Assembly: GCA_019636235.1 (NCBI GenBank)
Contig: JAHBXW010000009.1
Location: 1 to 64,000 of the forward strand
Reading direction: 5' to 3'
DNA from: Planctomyces sp.
GTDB lineage: Bacteria > Planctomycetota > Planctomycetia > Planctomycetales > Planctomycetaceae
Length of the DNA: 64,000 nucleotides
The notes below the pieces were generated by a model. The model had not been told where the DNA came from. It searched no databases and was given only the letters and a program-made list of their open reading frames with translations. Of this stretch, positions 47,529-60,405 are shown one piece after another (the first letter of the stretch is position 1; each line of letters opens with the position of its first letter). The position numbers and the translations under genes are program-made.

Positions 47529-48553
47529 AGCGGACAGTGCGCGGATCGATGCTGATGCTGATCGCGGCATTCTGCACGTCGGTTCCCGGATCGGCGGCGA
47601 AGTCCGACGTGATCGACGACGTGCAGTCGCGCGTCGTGAAGATCTTCGGCGCCGGCGGACTGGCCGGGCTGCAAGCGTATGGCACGGGCTTTCTGTGCTC
47701 GGCGGACGGTCACATTGTGACGGCGTTCAGCCATGTGCTGGACACGGACACGGTGACGGTCGTGTTGTCGGACGGGCGGCGCCTGTATGCGAAGGTGCTG
47801 GGGACCGATGTCGATCGGGATGTCGCCGTGCTGAAGGTGGAGGCCGACGGGCTGCCGTATTTCGACCTGTCGAAGGCCGTTCCGGCGGGACCGGGGACGC
47901 GCGTGCTGGCGTTCAGCAACATGTTCAAGGTGGCGGCCGGGAACGAGCCGGTGACGGTGCAGCGGGGCGTGATTTCCGCGAAGTCGAACCTGACGGCCCG
48001 CCGGGGCCGGTTCGAGGCGCCCTATCGCGGTCCGGTGTACGTCGTCGACGCGGTGACGAACAATCCCGGATCGGCGGGGGGCGTGCTGACGACGCTCGAC
48101 GGCCGGCTGATCGCCATTCTGGGGCGGGAGTTGAAGAACTCGCAGTCGCAGACCTGGCTGAACTACGCCGTGCCGATCGGCGAGATCGCGGAGTCGGTGG
48201 CTTCGATCCAGTCGGGGGAGTTCCGTCCTCGCGACCGGTTCGCGACGAATCTGGACGCGGCGGGGGGCTGCACGCCGCTGGAGCTGGGGATCGTGCTGGT
48301 GCCGGATGTCGTGGCGCGGACGCCGGCGTATATCGACGATGTGCTGCCGGAATCGCAGGCGGCGCGGGCGGGCCTGGCAGCTGAGGACCTGGTGGTGTTC
48401 GTGAACAGCGACCTGGTGGGATCGATCGCCAGCCTGGAAGGGATCCTGCGGCGGACCTCGCCGGGGGATGACGTGCAGTTCACCGTTCGCCGCGGGGATG
48501 ACCTGGTGTCGGTGACGCTCCGCATTCCCGAGCCGTCGGCCGCTCTGCAGTAA
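47525..48553 (+). CDS. Secreted trypsin-like/PDZ protein (HtrA family)
   Basis: 342 residues with a signal peptide (MLIAAFCTSVPGSAAKS). The protease half keeps the catalytic His in IVTAFSHVLDT and Asp in DVDRDVAVLKVE. The nucleophile region reads NNPGSAGGVL, whereas active HtrA reads NPGNSGGPL: the position of the catalytic Ser is Ala, and the Ser lies one residue earlier. A C-terminal PDZ domain follows (about 250-335, GIVLVPDVVARTPAYIDDVLPESQAARAGLAAEDLVVFVN). It may be inactive or use the shifted Ser. The start at 47525 overlaps the upstream stop. Confidence 0.82.
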   Translation: MKRTVRGSMLMLIAAFCTSVPGSAAKSDVIDDVQSRVVKIFGAGGLAGLQAYGTGFLCSADGHIVTAFSHVLDTDTVTVVLSDGRRLYAKVLGTDVDRDVAVLKVEADGLPYFDLSKAVPAGPGTRVLAFSNMFKVAAGNEPVTVQRGVISAKSNLTARRGRFEAPYRGPVYVVDAVTNNPGSAGGVLTTLDGRLIAILGRELKNSQSQTWLNYAVPIGEIAESVASIQSGEFRPRDRFATNLDAAGGCTPLELGIVLVPDVVARTPAYIDDVLPESQAARAGLAAEDLVVFVNSDLVGSIASLEGILRRTSPGDDVQFTVRRGDDLVSVTLRIPEPSAALQ

Positions 48554-48767
48554 TTCGCGTCGCCGCGGCAGCCTTTTTCCAGCCAGCAGACTTTGCGCGA
48601 TCGCGCGCCGCTTCCGGGTCTGCCAGACCGCGGGCATCGCGAAAGTTGTGGCCTGCGCCGCGCGGACGGGCCGAACTGCCCCGCGCCGCCGGCCGATGTC
48701 AGAAACGGGCCGCTCCGCCGGGAGCCAGCCGGCGGACCGTTCGACCGTTTCACCCGCTTCCAATTGC

Positions 48768-51479
48768 ATGACGCCCACAGCCGCAAATGAAGGATCGCGC
48801 CGGGCGCGGGCGCTCGCCGTACTCGGGTTGCTGCTGTTCTGCCTGCCGCTGATTGTCGTAGGTCTCCGCGATGCGACCTTCGAAGGGGCCGGCGTGCGCA
48901 GCGAGCTGCCGTCGGAACAGCAGCAGGCGGGACTGCATCCCTCGCGTGAATCGTTGCTGCTGACGTGGGCCGGCAGCCGCGCCGATGACGTGCGGATCGA
49001 CCAGTTGGCGAACCGGCTGCTGGGAGTTCCCGGTCCGGATGGCGTGACGCGCGGAGGTTCGCCGCTGATTGCGGCCGTGGCGACGCCGGGGGCGATGCTG
49101 GACGCGTTTGCGAACTCCGGGGTGTCGATGGACGTGGCCGCGGAGCGGCTCGCGGGAATGTGGCTGGGGCGCGGCGGCCTCAAGGTTGTCCTGACGGACG
49201 CCGGGCGGAAGGACATTCCGGCCACGATGCAGCGGCTGCGGGCGGCGCTGCGTGCGCCGGGCCGGCAGGTTGCTGTTCACGAACGCAGCCAGGCGGTCCC
49301 GGGCAGCTACGCGGAGGCGCGGGGGCTGGCGTCGCCGGAGATTCCCGCATTCGATCTGGAAGTGTTCTGCTCGACGAAGCGGTCCCCCGCGGAGGTCCCG
49401 GCGGATCTCGCGGAGCTGGCCGGTCAGGTTCGGGGCTACCCGACGGCGGATGAGCCGGAAGGGCAGCGGCTTGTGGAGAGTGTGTTCAAGGCGGTTGGTT
49501 CCCCCGTGGCGATCAAGATCGGGCTGTCGGACGCCGGGCTGGCCGAACCGCTGGCGGCGCTGGGGGCCGTGATGCGGGCGGCGGCGGAAGTGGGGCTGCC
49601 GGAGGATGCGGTGGTCGTCGCCGGTCGGGCCGTGCAGGCGGCGGAAGCCGCGGCGGCGCTGGAGCGGTTCGCGGCGGGCGTGGGCGAGCCATTTGCAGGG
49701 GCGGCGCTGCCGCCGTTGTCGCTGGCGCTGGCCGCGTTGGCGGCGGGCGTGCTGTTGATGTCGGGGTTTCGGCTGGAGAGCCTGGCGACCGTGCTGATGG
49801 CGGGATTCGGCGCGGCGGGGTTCGCGGCAGCAGTCAACTCCGCGGGCGTGGCGTGGACGGAATCGCTGATCGCGCTGCCGGGGCTGGTGTTCGCATTGAC
49901 GCTGTTGTTCGCCGTGCTCGAGCCGCGCGGCGCTGAGCGGGAGGCGCTGCAGGCGGCACACGCGGGAACGCAACCGCTGTCGCTGCCGGCGGCGCTGGCG
50001 GTGATCTGCGTGGTGGCGGTGACATGCCTGGCGGATCTGCAGTCTCCAGCGGGGCGGACGTTCGCGATCGCGGGGACGCTGGGCATCGTCGGCGCGTGGC
50101 TGCTGGCGGCCGCGGCGCTGCCGACGCTGCGATCGCTGTTGCCCGCGGACCGGGGGACGAGCGGAACAACGGCGCACGACTTCGCGGAATGGGTCTGTTC
50201 GCATCGGAAGATCGCCGGGGGCCTGGCGGCGGCGATGGCGTTGGCGACGGGAGCGGCCATCCTGCAGCCGTCATCGCAGGCCTGGGTGGCCCGCGCGGCA
50301 CGCGGCGACGTTCAGTCCCCGGGATTCGAAATCGAGCGCGCGCTGTGCGGTTCGGGAGAGCTGACGGCCGCGATCCGGTTCAGCCCGGAAGCGCGGCAGC
50401 GGCTGCGTTTTGTCGAGCGCGCGGCGATCGTCCGCGAGGCGACGCAGCGGCTGCGTTCCTGTTCGATCCTCACGGGCGCCATGTCGCTGGCCGACCTGAC
50501 GCCAGTCGTTGAACCGCTGTCGCCGAACGCCCGAACCCGCGACCGGGTCGACTTCGTGCGGAAGTCGAGCCAGATCGAGCGGCAGGCACAGGGTTGGAAT
50601 GCCGACCTGGGTTCGACGTGGCTGACGGGGGCGGCGCCGACGAACGGCGGCGACGACGAGCTGGTGGACGCGACCGGCCGCGAAGAGGTCTGGCGGATCC
50701 AGGCCTCGGTCCGACGGATCGGCGAGACCGCGCCGGCGGAAGCCGTCCGCGAGGTGAATTCCGCGCTGCAGGACGTCTGCCGGTTCCACGCGGGGCTCAG
50801 CCACACGATGTCCGGCGACCTGACGGACGCGGCGACGCCGTTGGCGCGGCGGCCCCGGCTCGCGGCCGTGCTGGCGGCGATCGGAGGGGGCGTCGCGGCG
50901 ATGACGCTGATGAGCATGCCGCTGGGCCTGTTGACGGTGCTGCTGACCAGCCTGCCGCTGCTGATGTTCATCATTCCCGGATTTGAACCGTGGACGCTGA
51001 ACGCGATGGAACTGCTGGCGATCCTGTCGCCGCTGCAGGTGTCGATGTTTGGCTCGCTGCATCTGCTCAGAGGCGTCCGCACTCGGCTGGCCGGGGGCGC
51101 ATCTGAGGTGGAGGCGATTTCGGGGGCGCTGATTCGTTCGACATCCGGCGTGCGGGCGATCCTGACGGGCATGCTGCTGATGTCCGGCGCGATGCTGCTG
51201 ATCGGCCCGGGTTTCGACGACCGCGCCGCACGGCTGAGCCTGTTGAGCGCCGCGTGGTCGCTGGCGGCGTCGATCGGCGTGCTGCCGCTGCTTCTGGGCA
51301 GCCGCCTGGGGACGGGAGCGGCCGGCATCGCGGCGGATGATCTGGCGCACGAACCGCCGTCCGACGCGTCGATCCCGGTGATCAATTCGCTGCCGGTGCG
51401 CGTGGACGGCGTCGAGACGCCCGAACCGCACGTGGGGCTCGAGCGGGCCTGGCTGAAGCGGACGCGCAGCGCCGGATGA
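48768..51479 (+). CDS. MMPL/RND-like permease without proton-relay acids
   Basis: About 903 residues from the ATG at 48768 (an in-frame ATG at 48696 is possible). The layout follows RND/MMPL permeases: one helix (ALAVLGLLLFCLPLIVVGL), a large periplasmic domain, five helices (about 340-510), a second start helix (IAGGLAAAMALATGAAIL), a second periplasmic domain, and five more helices (LAAVLAAIGGGVAAMTLMSMPL onward). The Asp-Tyr pair that relays protons in MMPL helix 4 and 10 is not visible; helix 4 ends LFAVLEPRGAE. It may be a non-transporting relative. Adjacent genes encode LolA-like and lipoproteins, so lipid or lipoprotein handling is plausible. Confidence 0.7.
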   Translation: MTPTAANEGSRRARALAVLGLLLFCLPLIVVGLRDATFEGAGVRSELPSEQQQAGLHPSRESLLLTWAGSRADDVRIDQLANRLLGVPGPDGVTRGGSPLIAAVATPGAMLDAFANSGVSMDVAAERLAGMWLGRGGLKVVLTDAGRKDIPATMQRLRAALRAPGRQVAVHERSQAVPGSYAEARGLASPEIPAFDLEVFCSTKRSPAEVPADLAELAGQVRGYPTADEPEGQRLVESVFKAVGSPVAIKIGLSDAGLAEPLAALGAVMRAAAEVGLPEDAVVVAGRAVQAAEAAAALERFAAGVGEPFAGAALPPLSLALAALAAGVLLMSGFRLESLATVLMAGFGAAGFAAAVNSAGVAWTESLIALPGLVFALTLLFAVLEPRGAEREALQAAHAGTQPLSLPAALAVICVVAVTCLADLQSPAGRTFAIAGTLGIVGAWLLAAAALPTLRSLLPADRGTSGTTAHDFAEWVCSHRKIAGGLAAAMALATGAAILQPSSQAWVARAARGDVQSPGFEIERALCGSGELTAAIRFSPEARQRLRFVERAAIVREATQRLRSCSILTGAMSLADLTPVVEPLSPNARTRDRVDFVRKSSQIERQAQGWNADLGSTWLTGAAPTNGGDDELVDATGREEVWRIQASVRRIGETAPAEAVREVNSALQDVCRFHAGLSHTMSGDLTDAATPLARRPRLAAVLAAIGGGVAAMTLMSMPLGLLTVLLTSLPLLMFIIPGFEPWTLNAMELLAILSPLQVSMFGSLHLLRGVRTRLAGGASEVEAISGALIRSTSGVRAILTGMLLMSGAMLLIGPGFDDRAARLSLLSAAWSLAASIGVLPLLLGSRLGTGAAGIAADDLAHEPPSDASIPVINSLPVRVDGVETPEPHVGLERAWLKRTRSAG

Positions 51480-51613
51480 CAGGGCGGCTTCCGCGTCGCG
51501 GCTGCTCGCGGCCGACGTTGCGGCGCGGTACTCTGACGCCGCACGTTGACATCGGACCCGAGGCGCCGTCGCCCGGTCCCGCAGCCCGTGTCCTGACCCC
51601 TCTGGAGACTGCC

Positions 51614-51976
51614 ATGGCGAACGATCCCGCTGCAGACTCCCCGACGTCCGACGCCGCGGAGCCCCTCGCGAACGACCCGGCTGCGATGGATACCGCCGAA
51701 CAGGAACCCGAGATTCCGGCAGATGCGCTGCCGCCCCCGACCTTCGCCTCGCTGGTTCAGATCCTCAGCGCCCAGGCGATGGCGGCAATGGGCATCGTCC
51801 CGGGGCCGGACGGCAAGGCGCACCGCCAGCCGCAGGTCGCCAAGCACTTCATCGACCTTCTGGCCGTGCTGGAAGACAAGACGCGCGACCGTCTGGACCC
51901 CCTCGAACACAAACTGCTGGATGAGTCGCTGCATCATCTGCGGATGGCGTTTGTCGCCGTGCAGCGTTCTGACTGA
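51614..51976 (+). CDS. DUF1844 protein
   Basis: 120 residues. The C-terminal half is a DUF1844 domain: [42 protein letters not shown] and [19 protein letters not shown]. The N-terminal half is acidic and low in complexity. DUF1844 is small, helical and of unknown function. The ATG at 51614 has GGAG 7 bases upstream; the in-frame start at 51476 that overlaps the MMPL-like stop would add residues with no family match. Confidence 0.8.
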   Translation: MANDPAADSPTSDAAEPLANDPAAMDTAEQEPEIPADALPPPTFASLVQILSAQAMAAMGIVPGPDGKAHRQPQVAKHFIDLLAVLEDKTRDRLDPLEHKLLDESLHHLRMAFVAVQRSD

Positions 51977-52010
51977 TCGACCTGCGACTGACGCGAGACT
52001 CGGAATTCAA

Positions 52011-52985
52011 ATGGCGAAATGCCTGGTGACCGGCGGGGCCGGTTTTATTGGAAGCCATCTGTCCGAGCATCTGCTGGCGGAGGGGCATGACGTCGTGATC
52101 GTGGACGATCTGTCCACCGGGCGGCGGGAGAACCTGGACGGGATCGCCGACCATCCCCGGCTGCGGTTGATCCAAGGGTCGATCACCGATCAGTTGCTGC
52201 TCAGCGACGCGCTGCACGACGCGACCGTGGTCTACCACCTCGCGGCCGCGGTGGGGGTCAAGCTCGTTGCGGACGACCCCGTGCACACGATCGAAACCAA
52301 TATCTATCCGACGGAGTGGCTGCTGCGGCTGGCGGCGCAGCGGGGATGCCGGTTCTTTCTGGCCTCAACCAGCGAGGTGTACGGCAAGAACGCCAAGTCG
52401 GTGTGGACCGAAGAGGACGATCTGCACCTGGGGCCGACGTCGAAGCCCCGCTGGGCGTACGGCTGTTCGAAGGCGATCGACGAGTTTCTGGCGCTGGCGT
52501 ACCACCGGAAGTACGGGCTGCCGGTGGTGATCGGCCGGTTCTTCAATGTCGTGGGACCGCGGCAGGTGGGGCATTACGGAATGGTCGTGCCGCGGTTCGT
52601 CGACCAGGCGCTCTCCGGCGGACCGATCGTCGTCTATGACGACGGCACGCAGGTCCGGTGCTTCGCGCACGTCCGCGAGATCGTCGGGGCGGTGCACCGC
52701 CTGATCGAAACGCCTGAGGCGGCCGGACGGATCTTCAACATCGGCAGCGATCAGCCGGTGTCGGTGCGGGAACTGGCGGAGGAGGTCGTCCGGCGCGTCG
52801 ATCCTTCGGTGCGGATCGACTATCAGCCGTATCACGAGGCGTACGGCGCGGACTTCGAGGACGTTCGTCGCCGGGTTCCCGATGTGAGCCGGCTGGAGGC
52901 GACGATCGGCAGCAAGCCCGTCACGCCGCTGGGGACGATCCTCGACGAGGTCATCGCCTGGAAGCGTTCGCTGCGGGGGACGTGA
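52011..52985 (+). CDS. NAD-dependent epimerase/dehydratase (extended SDR)
   Basis: 324 residues. NAD-binding motif GGAGFIGSH (8-16), [11 protein letters not shown], the catalytic Ser region [11 protein letters not shown], and the YxxxK pair in WAYGCSK are all present. A C-terminal substrate domain includes [19 protein letters not shown] and [15 protein letters not shown]. Extended SDRs of this type act on sugar nucleotides (UDP-glucuronate decarboxylase or UDP-glucose 4-epimerase-like); I cannot choose between them. Its 3' end overlaps the convergent tsaD gene by 35 bases. Confidence 0.88.
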   Translation: MAKCLVTGGAGFIGSHLSEHLLAEGHDVVIVDDLSTGRRENLDGIADHPRLRLIQGSITDQLLLSDALHDATVVYHLAAAVGVKLVADDPVHTIETNIYPTEWLLRLAAQRGCRFFLASTSEVYGKNAKSVWTEEDDLHLGPTSKPRWAYGCSKAIDEFLALAYHRKYGLPVVIGRFFNVVGPRQVGHYGMVVPRFVDQALSGGPIVVYDDGTQVRCFAHVREIVGAVHRLIETPEAAGRIFNIGSDQPVSVRELAEEVVRRVDPSVRIDYQPYHEAYGADFEDVRRRVPDVSRLEATIGSKPVTPLGTILDEVIAWKRSLRGT

Positions 52986-54048
52986 GCTTCGCGGGCGCGG
53001 CGTTTTGGTCGCGCTTGCGGACCAGCCCGGGCGTGACGTCGATGTCCAGCGGGCTGACGCGGCCGGCTTCGAGCAGGTCCCAGGCGATCGCCGCCATCGC
53101 GGCGTTGTCGGTGCAGTATTCGCGGGGAGAGATCAGCAGCCGAATGCCGCGCCTGTCGGCGAGCTGTTCGAGTCGCGCGCGGAGGGCCCGGTTCGCCGCG
53201 ACGCCGCCGCCAATGCACAGCGTGTCGCGGCCGGTCGCTGCGAGCGCCTGCTCGCACTTGGCGGCCAGGACGTCGATGACGGCCGCCTGAAAGCTCGCGG
53301 CAAGGTCGGCCAGCCGCTCGGGGGTTATGGAGGGCGGGGGCTGGCGGGCGTTGGGCTGTCCGCGAACGGCGTACAGGAGCGCCGTTTTGAGGCCGCTGAA
53401 GCTGAACTCGAGTCGCGGCTCGTGGAGGAAGGCGCGGGGGAACGGGACGGCGTCCGCGCGACCGCCCACGGCAGCCCGTTCCAGCGCCGGCCCGCCGGGG
53501 TAGGGCAGCCCGAGCAGCGCGGCGGCCTTATCGAAGGCCTCGCCCGCGGCGTCGTCAATCGTCGTGCCGAGCAGTTCGAAGTCGAGCGTCGAGCGGCAGT
53601 CGTACAGGCTGGTGTGTCCGCCGCTGGCGACCAGACCGACCGCGGGAAACGGCTCGCCGTCGGCCGCCCAGCGGCAGGCATAGAGATGCGCCTCGACATG
53701 ATTCACGGCGACCAGCGGCACGCCCAGCGTCCAGGCCAGCGTCTTCGCGGCGGTGAGGCCCACGAGCAGCGATCCGACGAGTCCCGGTTCGGTGACGGCG
53801 GCGATGGCGCCGACGTCCGCCAGGCTTCGGCCGCTGGCGTCGAGCGCTTCGCGCAGGCAGGGCAGGATGCGTTCCAAGTGTGCGCGGGACGCGACCTCGG
53901 GGACGACCCCTCCCCACCGGCGATGCAGCTCGTCCTGGCTGGCGATCACGCTGGCGAGCACGCGGCGATCCGCATCGATCACGGCCACGGCCGTTTCGTC
54001 GCAGGACGACTCAACAGCCAGCAGCACGCGGTCGTTGACGGAGGGCAT
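52951..54048 (-). CDS. tsaD: tRNA N6-adenosine threonylcarbamoyltransferase TsaD
   Basis: 365 residues. It begins [18 protein letters not shown], with the metal His pair in [10 protein letters not shown], then [26 protein letters not shown] and [11 protein letters not shown]. TsaD makes t6A37 in ANN-decoding tRNAs with TsaB, TsaC and TsaE. The C-terminal extension of about 20 residues ([21 protein letters not shown]) is slightly longer than usual and overlaps the convergent epimerase gene. It follows the S41 protease gene with 24 bases between, so they are probably co-transcribed. Confidence 0.96.
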   Translation of the reverse strand: MPSVNDRVLLAVESSCDETAVAVIDADRRVLASVIASQDELHRRWGGVVPEVASRAHLERILPCLREALDASGRSLADVGAIAAVTEPGLVGSLLVGLTAAKTLAWTLGVPLVAVNHVEAHLYACRWAADGEPFPAVGLVASGGHTSLYDCRSTLDFELLGTTIDDAAGEAFDKAAALLGLPYPGGPALERAAVGGRADAVPFPRAFLHEPRLEFSFSGLKTALLYAVRGQPNARQPPPSITPERLADLAASFQAAVIDVLAAKCEQALAATGRDTLCIGGGVAANRALRARLEQLADRRGIRLLISPREYCTDNAAMAAIAWDLLEAGRVSPLDIDVTPGLVRKRDQNAAPAKLTSPAANASRR

Positions 54049-54072
54049 TTCGAAGCGGTTCCCGACGCCGTA

Positions 54073-55536
54073 TCAGGTGGCCGGCGCGGGAGGCACGATC
54101 AACTGGCCGCGCCGCTCCTGGCGGTTCGTGCGGCGGGGATTGGAGCGCGACGTCGTATCGTTCGACGAGGCCTCGCCATTTCCGTCGGGGCCCTTGTCCG
54201 CGGCCTGGGCCGGTTCGGGCTTTGTCGGGCTCGTCAGTTCGCGATCCACGTACTCCACGGCCTTGGCGAGCTGGGTGTCGGTGAAGTCGGCCTCGACCGG
54301 TTCGCGCGGCCGGACGACGTCCTTCTGCTGCCGCGCCCGCTGATAGCTGGTCAGCTCCTGTGGAGTGAACTCGATCTTGTAGCCGTCATCGGGCATGACG
54401 CCCCATTCATCCGTCTCTTTGGCGTCCGGGAAGCGGTGAATCTTTTTGCCGCTGGGGCGGTGATAGGCGGCGGTGGTCAGTTTCAGCGCGGCCTTTGAAC
54501 CTTCGACGTTCATGTCGATGACGGTCTGGACGCTGCCTTTGCCCCAGGAGCGTTCGCCGACGACGATCGCCCGGTGGTGATCCTGCAGCGCGGCGCTGAC
54601 GATCTCGCTAGCCGACGCGGAGTAGCGGTTCACCAGAACGGCCATCGGGAACCCGGAGAACGTGCCGAACTTCTTGGCGGCGAACTTCTGCGGCAGCGCG
54701 TTCCGGCCTTCGGTGCTGACGATCAGCCCAGCATCCAGAAACAGGTCGGCGATCTCGACAGCCGCCTCCAGCTTGCCGCCCGGATTGAACCGCAGGTCCA
54801 GAACCAGCCCCTTCAGGCCGTCCTGCTTGAGCTGCTGCAGGACGTTCCGCATTTCCTCGCCGCTGCGGCTGGCGAAGTTCGTGAGCCGCAGGTAGGCGAT
54901 CTTCTTGTCTTCATCGAGCCAGTAGTTCCAGGCGCCGTCCGGCTTGCGGGCGTCGCCCAGGACCGTATCGAGCTTGATGATCGCCCGGGTCAGCGTCAGC
55001 TCTTCGGTCTCGTCCTTGTCGAGGTGCTTGATCGTCACCTTGACCGATTTGCCCGGCTCGCCCTTGAGCACTTTGATCGCCTGGTCAATCTCCTGTCCGT
55101 CCGGAAACTCGCGGACGGGCTTGCCCTCGATCTCGACGATCCGATCGCCCGCTTTGATGCCGGCGTCCGCGGCGGGACCGCCGGGCAGCGTCGTCATGAC
55201 CTCGATGTTCCGCTGCTGCTGGTCGAAATTCACATGGATGCCGACGCCGCCAAACTCCTGCTCCACGGCCTCCGTGAACTTCGCCAGGTCCTGCGGACTG
55301 ATGTAGTCGGAGTAGGGATCAAGCTTGTCCAGCATGCCTTTGACGGCCGCCTCGACCAGCGCCTTGCGGTCGACGTCGTTGACGTAGTTGCGGTCGATCT
55401 GCTGGAAGGTGTCGACGAAGACCTTCATCAGCTCGTAATACTCATCCGAGGTCGCCTCCTCCGAGGAGACCCGGGTGAACCCCGACAGGCTGATCGCCAC
55501 TCCGCACACGAGTGCGGCAAGTACATTCCGACGCAT
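54073..55536 (-). CDS. Carboxyl-terminal processing protease (S41 family) with PDZ domain
   Basis: 487 residues with a signal peptide (LAALVCGVAISLSGFTRVSS). A PDZ domain spans about 85-180 (GVGIHVNFDQQQRNIEVMTTLPGGPAADAGIKAGDRIVEIEG). The catalytic Ser is in NRYSASASEIVSAAL and the Lys in ERSWGKGSVQ. The C-terminal 60 residues are Pro/Asn-rich. CtpA-type proteases degrade or process periplasmic proteins. It has a -10 at 55606-55611 and shares a transcript with tsaD. Confidence 0.93.
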   Translation of the reverse strand: MRRNVLAALVCGVAISLSGFTRVSSEEATSDEYYELMKVFVDTFQQIDRNYVNDVDRKALVEAAVKGMLDKLDPYSDYISPQDLAKFTEAVEQEFGGVGIHVNFDQQQRNIEVMTTLPGGPAADAGIKAGDRIVEIEGKPVREFPDGQEIDQAIKVLKGEPGKSVKVTIKHLDKDETEELTLTRAIIKLDTVLGDARKPDGAWNYWLDEDKKIAYLRLTNFASRSGEEMRNVLQQLKQDGLKGLVLDLRFNPGGKLEAAVEIADLFLDAGLIVSTEGRNALPQKFAAKKFGTFSGFPMAVLVNRYSASASEIVSAALQDHHRAIVVGERSWGKGSVQTVIDMNVEGSKAALKLTTAAYHRPSGKKIHRFPDAKETDEWGVMPDDGYKIEFTPQELTSYQRARQQKDVVRPREPVEADFTDTQLAKAVEYVDRELTSPTKPEPAQAADKGPDGNGEASSNDTTSRSNPRRTNRQERRGQLIVPPAPAT

Positions 55537-56070
55537 ACTCCATCTCCTGTCCCGCCGCTGCAGTCATGAAGCCGCGGGAAAATGGCCGGGGGTGGTCAAC
55601 GCCCGATTCTAGTCTCCGGTGGGGACCATCGAAAGCGGCAGAATGCGCAGAATTCCCGATGCGGCCTTCCGGAGCCTGCGGCAGCGCGCTCATTCAGGCC
55701 GCCCGCGGCCGGGCCGGGCAGGCCGGAAACAGGTCCCCGGGAGCGTCGCTGCGTGCCGATGTTCCACCCCGCAAGGAGGGCTCCCGACTCGCCCGTTCCG
55801 GTTCGCTGCGGTTCAGCGAAATGCGGGGGAACCGCTTCGGATCGCTGCGGCAGTTGCTGCCGTATCTCAAGTTGGGCACGGCACTTTCAGCCGGAGTTGG
55901 GTCTCAGTCGAGTTGCTGTTGACCCATTTCGCCGATTGCGAGAGAGTTCCGGCCCTTTCTGCCCATCGACACCGGCGAGAACCGCCGCCCGTCGGGGGGC
56001 GCGGCGCTGCCGGCACGTTCTGTGCCCGGGGCGTTCGCGCCGCAGAGCCATCAATCGGCAAGGATGTTCT
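55537..56070. other. Divergent intergenic region
   Basis: 534 bases between the S41 protease and the beta-barrel gene. It holds the protease promoter; the rest (about 55620-56060) contains no gene I can support. Open frames here lack signal or motif. Confidence 0.45.
55606..55611 (-). promoter_or_regulatory. Putative -10 element of the S41 protease-tsaD operon
   Basis: Minus-strand TAGAAT within GACTAGAATCGGG, about 70 bases before the ATG at 55536; the same -10 hexamer as in the 35-bp repeats. No strong -35. Confidence 0.45.
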
Positions 56071-57252
56071 GTGACGACCACTGCCATCACTCTGCTGCTG
56101 GTTTCCCTGCTGCCCGCAACCGGCGACGAACCTCGGACGCGCGCGTCCGATGAGCTGTTCGCCCTGGCGTTCGAAGACCGGGATGCGCCGCTCGTGATTC
56201 GCGCCCAGAACGCGCCGATCGGCGGACCGGTGCTGGGGCCGATCCAGGAAGAGAACACCACCTATTTCCAGCCGACGTACACCGACCCCAACGCGGCGTT
56301 CGGGTACCCGATGCAGTCGCCGATGATGGCCCCCGGCTATGGCGCCCCGGCTCCGATCACCAACGACCCCTGGCTGGGCGGCGGCATGCCCTATGCGCAG
56401 CCCGGCATGGGCGGGCCGTATGGCGGGTACTCCTACGGGCTGAACGGGCCCCAGCCCTATCGCTACGGCTGGACCGCCCGATACGACTTCACCTACATGC
56501 CGTCGGAAGGGACCAGCAGCCCGGACGTCGGCAGCCTGGGGATCTTCGGGTTCGACGTGGAGAAGGAGCACGTGGCCCCGCTGCCGGGGGCGTGGATCTT
56601 CTCGTTTGCTCCGCAATACAACCTGCGCCTGTTCGACGGCCCGCGCGGCACGCCGGGGACCGCTCACCTTCCCGGGGATGTGCACCGGTTCGGCCTGGGC
56701 CTGAAGCTGGCGACGCCGGAAACAGCCGGCACGACGTTCGAGGTCGGCTTCACCCCGGCCTTCACGACCGACTTTGAGGCGTCGCCCGACCGGCATGCGT
56801 TTCAGTTCGACGCCCATGCGGTGATGTTCTGGCGGTGGACGCCGCAGTTCATGGTCGCCCTGGGCGCCGCGTACTGGGACCGCGTCGACGATCTGGTTCT
56901 GCCGTATGCGGGCGTCGTGTGGACCCCCAACGATTATCTCGAATTCCGACTGCTGTTCCCCAAGCCGCGCGTGAGCCTGTTCCTGGGCACGCCGAACGGC
57001 GTGGCGACGTGGCTGTATGTGTCGGGCGAGTACCATGTCGAGTCGTACCAGATTGAGATGAGCCCGCCGGGTTACCGCGATCAGGTGCAGCTGGCCGACT
57101 GGCGGATCATGGGCGGGGCCCGATTCGAAACCGGCTGGCTGACCTCATTCATCGAAGCAGGCTGCGTGCTGGGCCGCGAAGTCGAGTTCCGTCGCAGCAC
57201 CGACTTCGACATCAACGACGGTTTCATCATGCGGGCCGGCTTCCGGTACTGA
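56071..57252 (+). CDS. Secreted beta-barrel-like protein, unknown function
   Basis: 393 residues from the GTG at 56071, which has AAGGA 6 bases upstream and immediately precedes a signal peptide (TAITLLLVSLLPATGDEP). Residues 60-135 are low-complexity and rich in Gly, Pro and Tyr. From about 140 the sequence is amphipathic beta: YDFTYMPSEGTS, GAWIFSFAPQYNLRLFD, RFGLGLKLATPE, FQFDAHAVMFWRWTPQFMVALGAAYWD, FRLLFPKPRVSLFL, and a terminal strand IMRAGFRY ending in Tyr. This is typical of an outer-membrane barrel. No family is recognised. Confidence 0.72.
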   Translation: MTTTAITLLLVSLLPATGDEPRTRASDELFALAFEDRDAPLVIRAQNAPIGGPVLGPIQEENTTYFQPTYTDPNAAFGYPMQSPMMAPGYGAPAPITNDPWLGGGMPYAQPGMGGPYGGYSYGLNGPQPYRYGWTARYDFTYMPSEGTSSPDVGSLGIFGFDVEKEHVAPLPGAWIFSFAPQYNLRLFDGPRGTPGTAHLPGDVHRFGLGLKLATPETAGTTFEVGFTPAFTTDFEASPDRHAFQFDAHAVMFWRWTPQFMVALGAAYWDRVDDLVLPYAGVVWTPNDYLEFRLLFPKPRVSLFLGTPNGVATWLYVSGEYHVESYQIEMSPPGYRDQVQLADWRIMGGARFETGWLTSFIEAGCVLGREVEFRRSTDFDINDGFIMRAGFRY

Positions 57253-57417
57253 GCCGACGGGCTGCTGAACGCGCTCCGTTTTCCTCGCGTCTTCCCTTCG
57301 CCTGTGGTAGGGTCAGGTCGCCCCGAGTCGCCTCAGATTCCGTTGGCATTCGCCGGGAATTGAGGGCCGACGGCCGGGTCGAACCGACGCCCGAAACCGC
57401 ACTGGACGGAGGGACGC

Positions 57418-60303
<2,886 letters not shown>

Positions 60304-60405
60304 GAGGTGGACGGCGGCGCGGCGCTGGAGCGCCGTGGTGATGGCGACGATGATTGAACCGCGACTGGCGAACAGGCGGCAGCGGACAGCCCTGAGGAGT
60401 CCACG

